Shown in pieces: positions 37,183 to 46,272 of a stretch of 64,000 nucleotides of DNA. The notes beneath the pieces were generated by a model. That model was not told the DNA's origin. It ran no database searches and saw only the letters and a list, made by a program, of their open reading frames with translations. The first letter of the stretch is position 1. Every line of letters starts with the position of its first letter. The stretch covers positions 6,915,001 through 6,979,000 of the forward strand of contig NC_020453.1 in NCBI RefSeq assembly GCF_000344805.1, read 5' to 3'. The position numbers and the translations under genes were made by a program. This DNA comes from Bradyrhizobium oligotrophicum S58 (GTDB lineage Bacteria > Pseudomonadota > Alphaproteobacteria > Rhizobiales > Xanthobacteraceae).

Positions 37183-37224
37183 ACCGGCCCGCCATCCCCT
37201 TTGACGGGGGGATGGCGGGCCGGT
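37183..37224. terminator. Strong hairpin downstream of the EF-G-like gene
   Basis: A perfect 17-bp stem (left arm ACCGGCCCGCCATCCCC, loop of 8) that begins 27 bases beyond the minus-strand stop codon. There is no clear T-run, so termination or mRNA-end protection is inferred. Confidence 0.6.
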
Positions 37225-37250
37225 GCCGGCCGGATCAGGGGATGGCGGCT

Positions 37251-39299
37251 CTACGCCGCGTCGCGATGCGAGGCGATGATGTGGTCGGCGGCGCGGCCCG
37301 TCACCTCGGCCATGTGGTCGAACTGGCGGGTGAAGCTGCCGGCGCCGGCGGTGGCCGAGCGCAACTCGACGATCAATTCGCCGATCTCGGCCTCCGGCAT
37401 CATCGCGCGAACGCAGTCCCAGCCGGGCCAGCCGTCGCGGGTGTCGAACGACAGGATCTGGCCACGCCGCGCCGACAGGATCGCGTTGATCCTGGCGGTC
37501 GCCTCCGTCGGGCAGACGATCTCGACGGTGTGGATCGGCTCCAGCAGCACCGGGGCACATTGCGGCAGGCCCTCGCTGACGCCGGCCCGTGCCGCGGTCC
37601 GGAACGCGAGGTCGGACGAATCGACGCTGTGATAGGAGCCGTCAGTCAGCGTCACCGCGACGTCGATCACGGGGAAGCCGAGGGGCCCGCGCACCAGCGC
37701 ATCGACGACGCCCTCCTCGACCGCCGGGATGTAGTTGCGCGGCACCGCACCGCCGACCACCTTCTCGGCGAACTGGAAGCCCTCGCCGCGGGGCAGCGGC
37801 TTGATGTCGAGCACGACGTCGCCGAACTGGCCGTGGCCGCCGGACTGCTTCTTGTGCCGGCCGCGCTGCGTGATCGCCTTGCGGATGGTCTCCTGGTAGC
37901 CGATCGCCGGCGTGTGCGATTTGACATTGACGCCGAAGCGCTCCCGCAGCCGCTCCAGCGCGACGCGCAGATGCATCTCGCCCTGCCCCCACAGCACCGT
38001 GTCATGCGTGCGCTGGTTCTGCACCATCGTCAGCGACGGGTCTTCCTCGTTGAGCCGCAGCAGAGCCTGGCCGAGCTTGACGTCGTCCTTGCGGTCGAGG
38101 GCGGCGATCGAGATCGCCAGCACCGGCGGACACGGATCCACCTTCGCCAATGCCTTGGGGACCGCCTTGCCGGTTGCGACGGTGTCACCGGTCTTGACCG
38201 TATCGAGCTTGCCGAGCGCGACCGTGTCGCCGGCCTCGGCCACCGGGCGCTTGCTGTCATTGGCGCCGGTCGCAGCGAGGATGCCGGAGACACGCGCCGT
38301 CTCGCCGGAGGCGGCATGCACCGTCGCGCCATCGTCGAGATGGCCCGACAGCACCCGCGTCAGCGACAGCTTGCCGCCGTGCTGCAGGTGCAGCGTCTTG
38401 AAGACGTAGCCGAGCGCCTCCTTGGCCTCCTTGACACCGAGCCGCTTCGCGGTCTCGGCGATCCCGGGGGCCTCGTGGCGCAGCGCCTTCATCAGCCTGA
38501 GCACGCCGTTCTCGCGCAGCGCCGAGCCGAGCAGCACCGGACAGATCAGGCCGTCGCGCAGTTCGCGGGCGAGATCGTCGAATACGGCGTCGCGCGGCGG
38601 CGGAATGTCTTCCAGCAATTGCTCCATCAGCGCATCGTCGTGGTCGGCCAGCTTCTCCAGCATCGAGAAGCGCGCCTCCTTCTCGCGGTCGAGATTGCCG
38701 CCCTCGAGCCCGATCACCTCGCTCGCTCTGTGCTCGCGATAGATGAAGGCACGCTCCAGTGCGAGATCGACGAAGCCTTCGATCAGCTCGCCGTTCCAGA
38801 TCGGAATCTGGCGCAGCACCAGCGGCACCCGCGACGCCGGCTGCAAGGTCGCCAGCGTCTCCCTGACGCGCGCATTGGCGCGGTCGATCTTGTTGAGGAA
38901 CAGGAAGCGCGGGATGCGCAGCTCTTCGAGCTCGCGCAGGATGAGCTGCAGCTGCGGCAGCTTCTTCTCGTCGGCCTCGCAGACCACGATCGCGGCATCG
39001 ACCGCCGGCAGCGCGGCGCGCATGTCGTGGATGAACTCGATCGAGCCGGGACAGTCGAGGAAGGTGTAGCTGTCGCCCATGAAGGTCGTGGTCGCCGCCG
39101 TCATCGCGACGCTCATCTTGTGATGACGCGCCTCCGGGCTGGCATCGCCGACGGACGTGCCGGCATCGACGCTGCCCGCGCGCGGGATCGCGCCCGTCCG
39201 CGCCAGGATCGCCTCCAACAGAGTGGTTTTACCGCTTTGGAAAGGGCCCACCAGCGCAATGCACCGTGGACCGCGGGGACTTCTCAGGTCTTGTCCCAT
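37251..39299 (-). CDS. Elongation factor G-like translational GTPase
   Basis: 682 residues with the EF-G domain order. The G domain has P-loop GPFQSGKT (about 18-25), DCPGS in place of the usual DTPGH, and NKID; an EF-G-like domain II, domain III, domain IV and a C-terminal fold follow. The Pro-to-Ser/His changes in the G3 motif (the catalytic His after DxPG is Ser) and the missing fusA neighbours (rpsL, rpsG, tuf) show it is not the housekeeping EF-G. It belongs to the EF-G-like/FusA2 group whose role is not clear. Monocistronic, with a strong hairpin after it. Confidence 0.9.
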   Translation of the reverse strand: MGQDLRSPRGPRCIALVGPFQSGKTTLLEAILARTGAIPRAGSVDAGTSVGDASPEARHHKMSVAMTAATTTFMGDSYTFLDCPGSIEFIHDMRAALPAVDAAIVVCEADEKKLPQLQLILRELEELRIPRFLFLNKIDRANARVRETLATLQPASRVPLVLRQIPIWNGELIEGFVDLALERAFIYREHRASEVIGLEGGNLDREKEARFSMLEKLADHDDALMEQLLEDIPPPRDAVFDDLARELRDGLICPVLLGSALRENGVLRLMKALRHEAPGIAETAKRLGVKEAKEALGYVFKTLHLQHGGKLSLTRVLSGHLDDGATVHAASGETARVSGILAATGANDSKRPVAEAGDTVALGKLDTVKTGDTVATGKAVPKALAKVDPCPPVLAISIAALDRKDDVKLGQALLRLNEEDPSLTMVQNQRTHDTVLWGQGEMHLRVALERLRERFGVNVKSHTPAIGYQETIRKAITQRGRHKKQSGGHGQFGDVVLDIKPLPRGEGFQFAEKVVGGAVPRNYIPAVEEGVVDALVRGPLGFPVIDVAVTLTDGSYHSVDSSDLAFRTAARAGVSEGLPQCAPVLLEPIHTVEIVCPTEATARINAILSARRGQILSFDTRDGWPGWDCVRAMMPEAEIGELIVELRSATAGAGSFTRQFDHMAEVTGRAADHIIASHRDAA

Positions 39300-39427
39300 T
39301 TCGCCGCCTCCTCATTGTGGAGCTCGGCCCTTGATTGGGTCGGCAAAGCCGAATGCTCTGCCTCGTCTGCCGCTTTGGCAAGCAGGACGCCTACGAAAAA
39401 CGTTGCTGCAGTGCGAGGGAGGCGTCA

Positions 39428-39453
39428 CTCTTCCCGCACAATTGCGGGAAGAG
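39428..39453. terminator. Hairpin downstream of the first DUF992 gene
   Basis: CTCTTCCCGC pairs perfectly with GCGGGAAGAG around a 6-base loop, about 40 bases beyond the stop of the minus-strand DUF992 gene. No T-run, so a weak or Rho-assisted terminator. Confidence 0.55.
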
Positions 39454-39493
39454 CGGCGTTCTCAGCAAACGCCTATTCACAGCAAATGGAAGA

Positions 39494-39964
39494 TCAACGG
39501 CCCGGGCGCAATTCGAGGCTTTCGAGCCCCGCCGAGACCGCGAGACCGACCTGTCCCTGCACGCTGAGCGGCTGCAGCGCGATCGAGTTGGCCGAGCCGC
39601 CGATCAGGACGTTGCCGCCGAGCCCGACGCCCACCGAAGCCGAGCCCTGCGCACCGGCATAATCGCCCGACAGATCGCCCTGCCCGAGCCGTGCGACCGG
39701 CGCATAGACCACCCAGGCGAGCAGCGATTCCTGCGTGATGCCGAGATCGAGGCCGACCTTGCGGATCGTCGCGACGTAGCGATCTTCCGGCAGACCGTCC
39801 GCGCGCAGCACGCAGCCGAGATGGGTGACCGAGCCGACGACGAAGCCGACACTGGTGCCGCCGCGGCATTCGAGGACACCGACCCGTACGCGATCTTGCG
39901 CATGGGCGGCGCCGGTCATGCAGAGCAGCACGGCAGAGAGCCCGGCGAGAATGGTCGAGCGCAT
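39494..39964 (-). CDS. DUF992-family secreted protein (paralogue 1)
   Basis: 156 residues with a signal peptide (MRSTILAGLSAVLLCMTGAA, cleavage near AHAQ). The mature domain has the DUF992 pattern: VGVLECRGGTSVGFVVGSV, a second conserved Cys (LGCVLRADG), YVATIRKVGLDLGIT, and a Gly-rich C-terminal half ending ALQPLSVQGQVGLAVSAGLE. Two conserved cysteines probably form a disulfide. It is paralogous to the gene at 40190-40714 upstream on the same strand, with a long hairpin in between. DUF992 proteins are common in rhizobia; function unknown, likely periplasmic or surface exposed. Confidence 0.88.
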   Translation of the reverse strand: MRSTILAGLSAVLLCMTGAAHAQDRVRVGVLECRGGTSVGFVVGSVTHLGCVLRADGLPEDRYVATIRKVGLDLGITQESLLAWVVYAPVARLGQGDLSGDYAGAQGSASVGVGLGGNVLIGGSANSIALQPLSVQGQVGLAVSAGLESLELRPGR

Positions 39965-39987
39965 GAATAAACTCCGGCTGAAATGAC

Positions 39988-40039
39988 AGATGTGATGCAG
40001 GCCCGCTGATCGGGAGCTTGATCACGGGCCATCACATCT
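39988..40039. repeat. Long hairpin between the two DUF992 genes
   Basis: Nested inverted pairs AGATGTGAT/ATCACATCT, GGCCCG/CGGGCC and TGATC/GATCA form a 52-base hairpin with small bulges and an 8-base loop. It ends 24 bases upstream of the first DUF992 start codon. Could be a leader structure or the terminator of the upstream gene. Confidence 0.65.
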
Positions 40040-40189
40040 ATGCCATAAGCCCTACCGCCACACCAGATTGCACGCGCCGTTCATCTGGCAAGTCCGGTGG
40101 CAAGTCCGGCCGCGCGTCCAACTGGCTCGGCGGATGCGAGGCATTCTCGTGAACGGGCCACGCACGCGTGGCCAACGCGACGAGATGGC

Positions 40190-40714
40190 TCAGCGATAGA
40201 TCCGGGAGAAATACGACGAAGCGCGGCTCGGGCTCGGGTGCATCGGCAGCACCGGATACAGCTCGACCTCGGTGACCCCGGCGGCGAGGTTGAGACCGGT
40301 CTGCCCCTGCAGGCTGATCGGTTGCAGCGCGGCGGCGCGGCTCGAACCACGAACCAGGAAATTGCCGCCGAAGCCGACGATGGCGGCGGCATTGGCAGCC
40401 AATCCGCCATAGCGTCCGCGCAGCTCGCTGCGACCGAAATCGTTCACGGGCGCGTTCACCGCCCACGCCATCCGGGTCTCGTCCGTCAGTCCGAGATCGA
40501 CGCCATAACGGCGGACCTTGGCGACATAGCGCTCCGGCTCGCGACCCTGGCTGCGAAACACGCAGCGCAGGCGGGCCTGGGACATCACGAGCTTGCCGGA
40601 TGTCCTCCGTCCCTCGCATTCGAGCACGCCGACGCGCATCGGCCGATTTGCGTGGGCTTGCGCTGATGGCGCAACCAACACAAGCAACACAATCGACAGC
40701 ACCTGCAGCCGCAT
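40190..40714 (-). CDS. DUF992-family secreted protein (paralogue 2)
   Basis: 174 residues, start at ATG 40714. Signal peptide MRLQVLSIVLLVLVAPSAQA, then the DUF992 core: RVGVLECEGRRTSGKLVMSQ, RLRCVFRSQGREPERYVAKVRRYGVDLG split around the second Cys, and AALQPISLQGQTGLNLAAGV. The C-terminus is longer than in paralogue 1 (an Arg/Ser tail). The two genes are on the same strand 225 bases apart and probably arose by duplication. Function unknown. Confidence 0.88.
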   Translation of the reverse strand: MRLQVLSIVLLVLVAPSAQAHANRPMRVGVLECEGRRTSGKLVMSQARLRCVFRSQGREPERYVAKVRRYGVDLGLTDETRMAWAVNAPVNDFGRSELRGRYGGLAANAAAIVGFGGNFLVRGSSRAAALQPISLQGQTGLNLAAGVTEVELYPVLPMHPSPSRASSYFSRIYR

Positions 40715-40754
40715 CGAACTCGAACCCTACGCAACACACTTACCGTCGGACAAA

Positions 40755-40789
40755 AGGAAAGCGCCATGTTGAAAACATGGCGCTTTCCT
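40755..40789. terminator. Intrinsic terminator downstream of the aspartate aminotransferase gene
   Basis: Perfect 15-bp stem (arm AGGAAAGCGCCATGT) with a 5-base loop, followed on the minus strand by TTTG. It lies 45 bases beyond the stop at 40834. Confidence 0.8.
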
Positions 40790-40833
40790 GGGCGGAAATT
40801 GACAATCCGGAATTCGGACCAGTTGTTGCCCGA

Positions 40834-42045
<1,212 letters not shown>

Positions 42046-42228
42046 CTATGCAGGCGTCGTGGATCACCTTTTTCGGGCCACGACCAGTCATGTCAGGGAA
42101 ACGCCCATTTGTAAGGCGCCTTGCGCTGCATCGCAAGAAGCTTGGGCACATGGCTCCCAAGACTTTAGGGAACGTTAAAGCCGCGCGGCTAGGCTGCCTC
42201 GAACAATTGTCCATGAATTCAGGCCGAA

Positions 42229-43458
42229 ATGACCACTCTCGGATGCGCCCTGCGATCCGGCGCCTGGCTGACAGGCGCGCGGATCAAGACCTACAGCTGG
42301 CTGCTGCTGGCGCTCACGATCGCGGCCATGGTCGGTTGGATCGCGCTGTCCGATGGCTTGGTCGACCGCAATGGCAAGCCGATCGGCACCGACTTCTCCA
42401 ACGTCTATGCGGCAGGTGTGCTCACCCTTCAGGGCAAGGCCGGCGACGCCTACGATCCGCCGCGACAGCATGCGATGGAAAAGGCCGTGTTCGATGGCCG
42501 CGACGTGCCGTTCTTCGGCTGGCACTATCCGCCGTTCTTCTTCGCGATCGCCGCCATCACGGCCATGCTGCCTTACGCCGGCGGGCTGGCACTTTGGGTG
42601 GTGTCGAGCCTGCTCGCCTATCTCGCGGTCATGCGCGCGATCCTGCCTCGTCCCGAGACGCTGTTGGTTACGGCTGCTTTTCCCGCCGTGTTCGTCAACA
42701 TCGGCCACGGTCAGAACGCGTGCTTCACCGCCGCGCTGCTCGGCGGCGCGCTGCTGCTGATCGAGCGCAGACCGTGGACGGCCGGCGTTCTGATCGGGCT
42801 TCTCGCCTACAAGCCGCAATTCGGCGTCCTCATCCCCGTGGCCCTGGTCGCGGGCGCGCGATGGCCGACCATTGCGGCAGCTGGTGCCACCGTGGTCACG
42901 CTCATTGCCATCAGCTTCGCCGCGCTCGGCAGCGACGTCTGGCACGCCTTCTTCCAGTCGATGACATTCACACAGAGCGTGGTTCTCGAACAAGGCGGCA
43001 CCGGCTGGGAAAAGATCCAGTCGGCCTTCTCGGCCGCACGCCATTGGGGCGCTGACATCGGGACCGCCTACACGGTACAGACGATCCTTGCGCTGTCGCT
43101 CGCGGCAGGCATCGCCTGGCTCTGGCAGAGCGACGCCGCCTTCGATCTGAAGGCATCGGCGCTCGCCAGCGCGAGCCTGCTGGCGACCCCCTACGTACTC
43201 GATTACGACCTCGTGGTCGCGGCGGTCGCGATCATCTTCTTCGTGCGCCACGGACTCGCCCATGGCTTTCGCGACTATGAACTCAGCGTGCTCGCCGCCG
43301 CCTGGATGGTGCCGCTGCTGTCACGCAGCGTCGCCGGACTGACGACGATCCCGCTCGGCCTCATCGTGCTGATGACCCTGTTTGCGCTGACCCTGCACCG
43401 CGCGCTGGCCGATCGCACATCCGAGATCGGCGGGCACGCACGCATCGCGCAGGCGTGA
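42229..43458 (+). CDS. GT87/DUF2029-family membrane glycosyltransferase
   Basis: 409 residues with about ten membrane spans. The first extracytoplasmic loop holds GTDFSNVYAAGVLTLQG, with the conserved Asp of polyprenol-phosphate-dependent (GT-C) mannosyltransferases, and the FGWHYPPFFFAIA and LLAYKPQFGVLIPVALVAGA motifs are typical of the family. It would transfer a sugar from a lipid carrier onto an acceptor on the periplasmic side of the inner membrane. Donor and acceptor are unknown, and no polysaccharide cluster adjoins it. Confidence 0.87.
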   Translation: MTTLGCALRSGAWLTGARIKTYSWLLLALTIAAMVGWIALSDGLVDRNGKPIGTDFSNVYAAGVLTLQGKAGDAYDPPRQHAMEKAVFDGRDVPFFGWHYPPFFFAIAAITAMLPYAGGLALWVVSSLLAYLAVMRAILPRPETLLVTAAFPAVFVNIGHGQNACFTAALLGGALLLIERRPWTAGVLIGLLAYKPQFGVLIPVALVAGARWPTIAAAGATVVTLIAISFAALGSDVWHAFFQSMTFTQSVVLEQGGTGWEKIQSAFSAARHWGADIGTAYTVQTILALSLAAGIAWLWQSDAAFDLKASALASASLLATPYVLDYDLVVAAVAIIFFVRHGLAHGFRDYELSVLAAAWMVPLLSRSVAGLTTIPLGLIVLMTLFALTLHRALADRTSEIGGHARIAQA

Positions 43459-43651
43459 TCTCCGTTGTTTTGAAATGTTGGAAAGTTGTTGTTCGCGAGT
43501 GCAGTGCAGTAGCGCTTTTCGACTTTTTCCATCGGCCAGGTCTTGCGGCCTGGGCATATCGGCATCATTGTCTGGCCGCATTGCGGGACGATCTCGCGTC
43601 CTGACGTGTGATTCTACGACGCGATGATTCCTCGAACTCGACATTGGCCGG

Positions 43652-44302
43652 ATGTACAAGCTCTATTCGATGCAGCGGTCGGGAAACAGCTACAAGGTCC
43701 GCCTTGCGCTTGCTCTCCTGAACGCGCCCTACCAAGCGATCGAAATCGACATCCTGCGCGGTGAGAGCCGCACGCCGGACTTCCTCGCCAAGAACCCGAG
43801 CGGCCAGGTGCCGCTGCTGGAGGTCGGCGACGACCGCTACATCGCCGAGTCCAATGCGATCCTGTGGTATGTCGCGGGCGGCACGCCGCTGGTGCCGGAG
43901 CAGCGCATCGAGCGCGCCGAGGCGCTGCAATGGATGTTCTTCGAACAGCATGCGTTGGAGCCCAACATCGGCGCTGCCTATTTCTGGCTGCTGCTCGTGA
44001 AAGGCGGACGCGATCTGCAGACGCATGCGCTGGAAGACTGGATGGAGCGCGGCTACGCCGCGCTGCAGGTGATGGAGAATCATCTCAAGGACAACGACTA
44101 CTTCGCCGCGCGGCAGCTCACCGTCGCCGACATTGCGCTCTACGGCTATACTCACGTTGCCGATCGCTGCGACTTCGATCTCTCGACATTCCCGAAGATT
44201 CGCAGCTGGCTGCGCCGGGTCGAGCAGGCGCCGGGCTTTGTCGCCATGGACTGGCTGCCGGCCATGATCGATTCGGCCGGCATTGCCGCCGACTACGACT
44301 GA
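43652..44302 (+). CDS. Glutathione S-transferase family protein
   Basis: 216 residues beginning MYKLYSMQRSGNSYKVRLAL. The thioredoxin-like N-domain has Ser near residue 10 as a probable catalytic residue, the cis-Pro in NPSGQVPLLEV (near 57) and the ESNAILWYVA glutathione-binding segment. The C-terminal helical domain contains LTVADIALYGYTHVADRC, the N-capping box of GSTs. Probably acts on electrophiles; substrate unknown. Independent transcription unit. Confidence 0.9.
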   Translation: MYKLYSMQRSGNSYKVRLALALLNAPYQAIEIDILRGESRTPDFLAKNPSGQVPLLEVGDDRYIAESNAILWYVAGGTPLVPEQRIERAEALQWMFFEQHALEPNIGAAYFWLLLVKGGRDLQTHALEDWMERGYAALQVMENHLKDNDYFAARQLTVADIALYGYTHVADRCDFDLSTFPKIRSWLRRVEQAPGFVAMDWLPAMIDSAGIAADYD

Positions 44303-44472
44303 GCTTCACCGTAAGACTACCGACTGTCCGTAGAACAGCGGGGAAAATACACGCTTTGGCGGGAACAGATACCGCCGACGCCATTTTTTTGCCCTATTCG
44401 GAACCTGAGCGCCCCAATCCTGCCTGTCATTACTGCAGAATTTACCTCTGCGAGTGATTCGCTCGCGCATGT

Positions 44473-44745
44473 ATGGGTAAGGGATTCGACTTCATGTACC
44501 GGTGGCGTCGTGCTTCCGTTCCGAACAGTCTTGGGCTCCGAGGCCTCGCCTCGCCCTTGGAAGCGGAACGCCCTGATGAGCGTTTCCAAGCGGACGCAGG
44601 CTTTCACGACGATGCCACGCTCACCCTCTCGCCGCGCCTGACCAGCGTGGTCGCGGCAAGCATCGCAGCCGGCACGCTGTCGCTGGGCATCAGCGCCACC
44701 ATCGCCATGATGTCGATCCGCGCCCTCTTGTCGATCCCCGCTTAG
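44473..44745 (+). CDS. Small hypothetical protein with C-terminal hydrophobic segment
   Basis: 90 residues from ATG 44473, or 83 from the in-frame ATG 44494 (MYRWRRASVPN). The first two thirds are charged and low complexity; the C-terminal third (LTSVVAASIAAGTLSLGISA, then TIAMMSIRALLS) is hydrophobic and could span the membrane. No family recognised. The frame has ordinary codon bias, but neither start has a good ribosome-binding site, so it is a tentative gene. Confidence 0.4.
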   Translation: MGKGFDFMYRWRRASVPNSLGLRGLASPLEAERPDERFQADAGFHDDATLTLSPRLTSVVAASIAAGTLSLGISATIAMMSIRALLSIPA

Positions 44746-44792
44746 CCGGAAGCCATTTTGACAACCCTTCGCGGTTTTCGCGACAACAGGCG

Positions 44793-45005
44793 ATGATTCT
44801 CGCGCTCCAAATGGCGATGAAATCAACGGTCGTAATCGTTGCCCTCACGCTGGCACTCGCGATCTTGCTGGCGGCGTCACTGCTCATCATCATCGAGCGG
44901 CGAGGCGAACTCTCGCTCTCGCCGCTGACCGAAGAAGCTCAAACGATCCATGTTCAGCTGTTGAGGCCGCCCGCCTCGGACCCGCAGGTGCCAGTCCCGG
45001 ATTGA
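44793..45005 (+). CDS. Small single-span membrane protein, hypothetical
   Basis: 70 residues: one strong membrane span (VVIVALTLALAILLAASLLI, about 12-35) followed by RRGELSLSPLTEEAQ and a Pro-rich tail. Start at ATG 44793, with in-frame ATG codons 7 and 9 as alternatives. No named family; the clean transmembrane topology supports a real small protein. It sits 64 bases upstream of the GNAT gene. Confidence 0.5.
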   Translation: MILALQMAMKSTVVIVALTLALAILLAASLLIIIERRGELSLSPLTEEAQTIHVQLLRPPASDPQVPVPD

Positions 45006-45068
45006 TCGCAGGCGCAGCTCTGGCGTATCGAAGGGCCGTCGCAATTCCAACTGACGGCGAAGCCTTTC

Positions 45069-45530
45069 ATGCATGAAGCACCCACTGTGCGCACCGTGGC
45101 GCGCGAAGACTATGATCGCTGGCTGCCGCTCTGGGACGGCTACAACACCTTCTACGGCCGTTCGGGCCCGACCGCGCTGCCCGCGGAGATCACCGCCACG
45201 ACCTGGGCGCGCTTCTTCGACCCGAACGAGCCGGTGCATGCCCTGGTCGCCGAGAGCGACGGCGAACTGATCGGGCTCGCGCATTATCTGTTTCACCGCG
45301 CCACCACCACGATCGCGCCGCTCTGCTATCTCAACGACCTGTTCACGAGCGAAGCCGCGCGCGGCAAGGGCGTCGGCCGCGCGCTGATCGAAGCGGTGTA
45401 CACACAGGCCCAACAGGCCGGCGCGCCGCGGGTCTATTGGCAGACGCACGAGACCAACGCCACCGCACGGGCGCTCTACGACAAGCTCGCCGAACGCTCC
45501 GGCTTCATCGTCTACCGCAAGGCGCTGTGA
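45069..45530 (+). CDS. GNAT-family N-acetyltransferase
   Basis: 153 residues starting MHEAPTVRTVAREDYDRWLPL. The acetyl-CoA loop is LFTSEAARGKGVGRALIEAV, after a preceding LCYLNDLF strand, and the C-terminal NATARALYDKLAERSGFIVY is typical. It resembles a widespread GNAT subgroup with the W-x-P-L-W-x-G-Y N-terminus. Acceptor substrate unknown. The gene ends about 200 bases before a long bidirectional hairpin. Confidence 0.9.
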   Translation: MHEAPTVRTVAREDYDRWLPLWDGYNTFYGRSGPTALPAEITATTWARFFDPNEPVHALVAESDGELIGLAHYLFHRATTTIAPLCYLNDLFTSEAARGKGVGRALIEAVYTQAQQAGAPRVYWQTHETNATARALYDKLAERSGFIVYRKAL

Positions 45531-45726
45531 GAGCGGACGCCCTCGTGCGAGACGCTGTCACGCAGCCGTCACGCCGCAGGCCTACGCTCCCTGAAGCGCC
45601 TGATCATCCCCCCGTCCCCCGATCACGCGTCTCAGCGGTCCCCGTCAGTCGCCGTCTCTGACCGGGGCCGCATTTTTTTGGCTGGCCTGATTTCTGGATA
45701 TTTCATTGTGCGCTGTAGCCACGACG

Positions 45727-45775
45727 ACGGTGTGCTCCCTCTCCCCGTTCTTCACGGGGAGAGGGAGCACACCGT
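45727..45775. repeat. 49-bp perfect palindromic hairpin between convergent genes
   Basis: A perfect 22-bp stem (left arm starts ACGGTGTGCTCCCTCTCCCC) with a 5-base loop TCTTC. It lies between the convergent GNAT and haem-monooxygenase genes. The core resembles CTCTCCCCG...CGGGGAGAG repeats frequent in rhizobia (recalled). It may act as a bidirectional terminator or REP element. Confidence 0.8.
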
Positions 45776-45814
45776 CTGCACGGCGGCAACTCGAATCCAG
45801 ATCATGAGCAGGGC

Positions 45815-46135
45815 CTACTTCTTCCCACCCACCGTCTGCCGCACCTCGAACCCTTCGAACTGCGGCGGGCCGAGATAGAGCGGCTTGTTGTCGCCGGCGC
45901 CCTTGTGCGCGGCGCGGAAGGCTTCCGACTGGGTCCAGTCTTCGAAAGCGGCCTTGGAGGCCCAGATCGTGTGCGAGGCGTAGAGCGTGTGGTCCTCGGC
46001 CTCCGGTCCCTTGAGCAAATGGAATTCGACAAAGCCGGGCACCTTGTCGAGATGGCTGTCGCGCGACAGCCAGACCTGCTCGAAAGCGGCCTCCGAGCCC
46101 TTGGCGATGCGAAAACGATTCATGGCGATGAACAT
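45815..46135 (-). CDS. IsdG/HmuQ-like haem-degrading monooxygenase
   Basis: 106 residues from ATG 46135 (MFIAMNRFRIAKGSEAAFEQ). The ABM ferredoxin-like fold and the catalytic residues of IsdG-type enzymes are present: Asn6, a Trp near 58 (SHTIWASKAAF) and His77 (RAAHKGAG). This matches the HmuQ/HmuD haem oxygenases described in Bradyrhizobium japonicum, which open haem to release iron. The next gene upstream is 137 bases away and unrelated, so the gene probably has its own (iron-responsive?) promoter. No haem uptake genes are in the window. Confidence 0.83.
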   Translation of the reverse strand: MFIAMNRFRIAKGSEAAFEQVWLSRDSHLDKVPGFVEFHLLKGPEAEDHTLYASHTIWASKAAFEDWTQSEAFRAAHKGAGDNKPLYLGPPQFEGFEVRQTVGGKK

Positions 46136-46272
46136 GCTGATCTCCTGGATGAGTGCCGCAGCCGGGAGGGATAGCAGACTTTGCACCGATATGCGCCGGG
46201 CGTGATCGTCGCTGATGCGGCGTTGTTTTGAGCAACTAAAGGCAGCGACGATCAAACAGGATCGGGTCAGCC

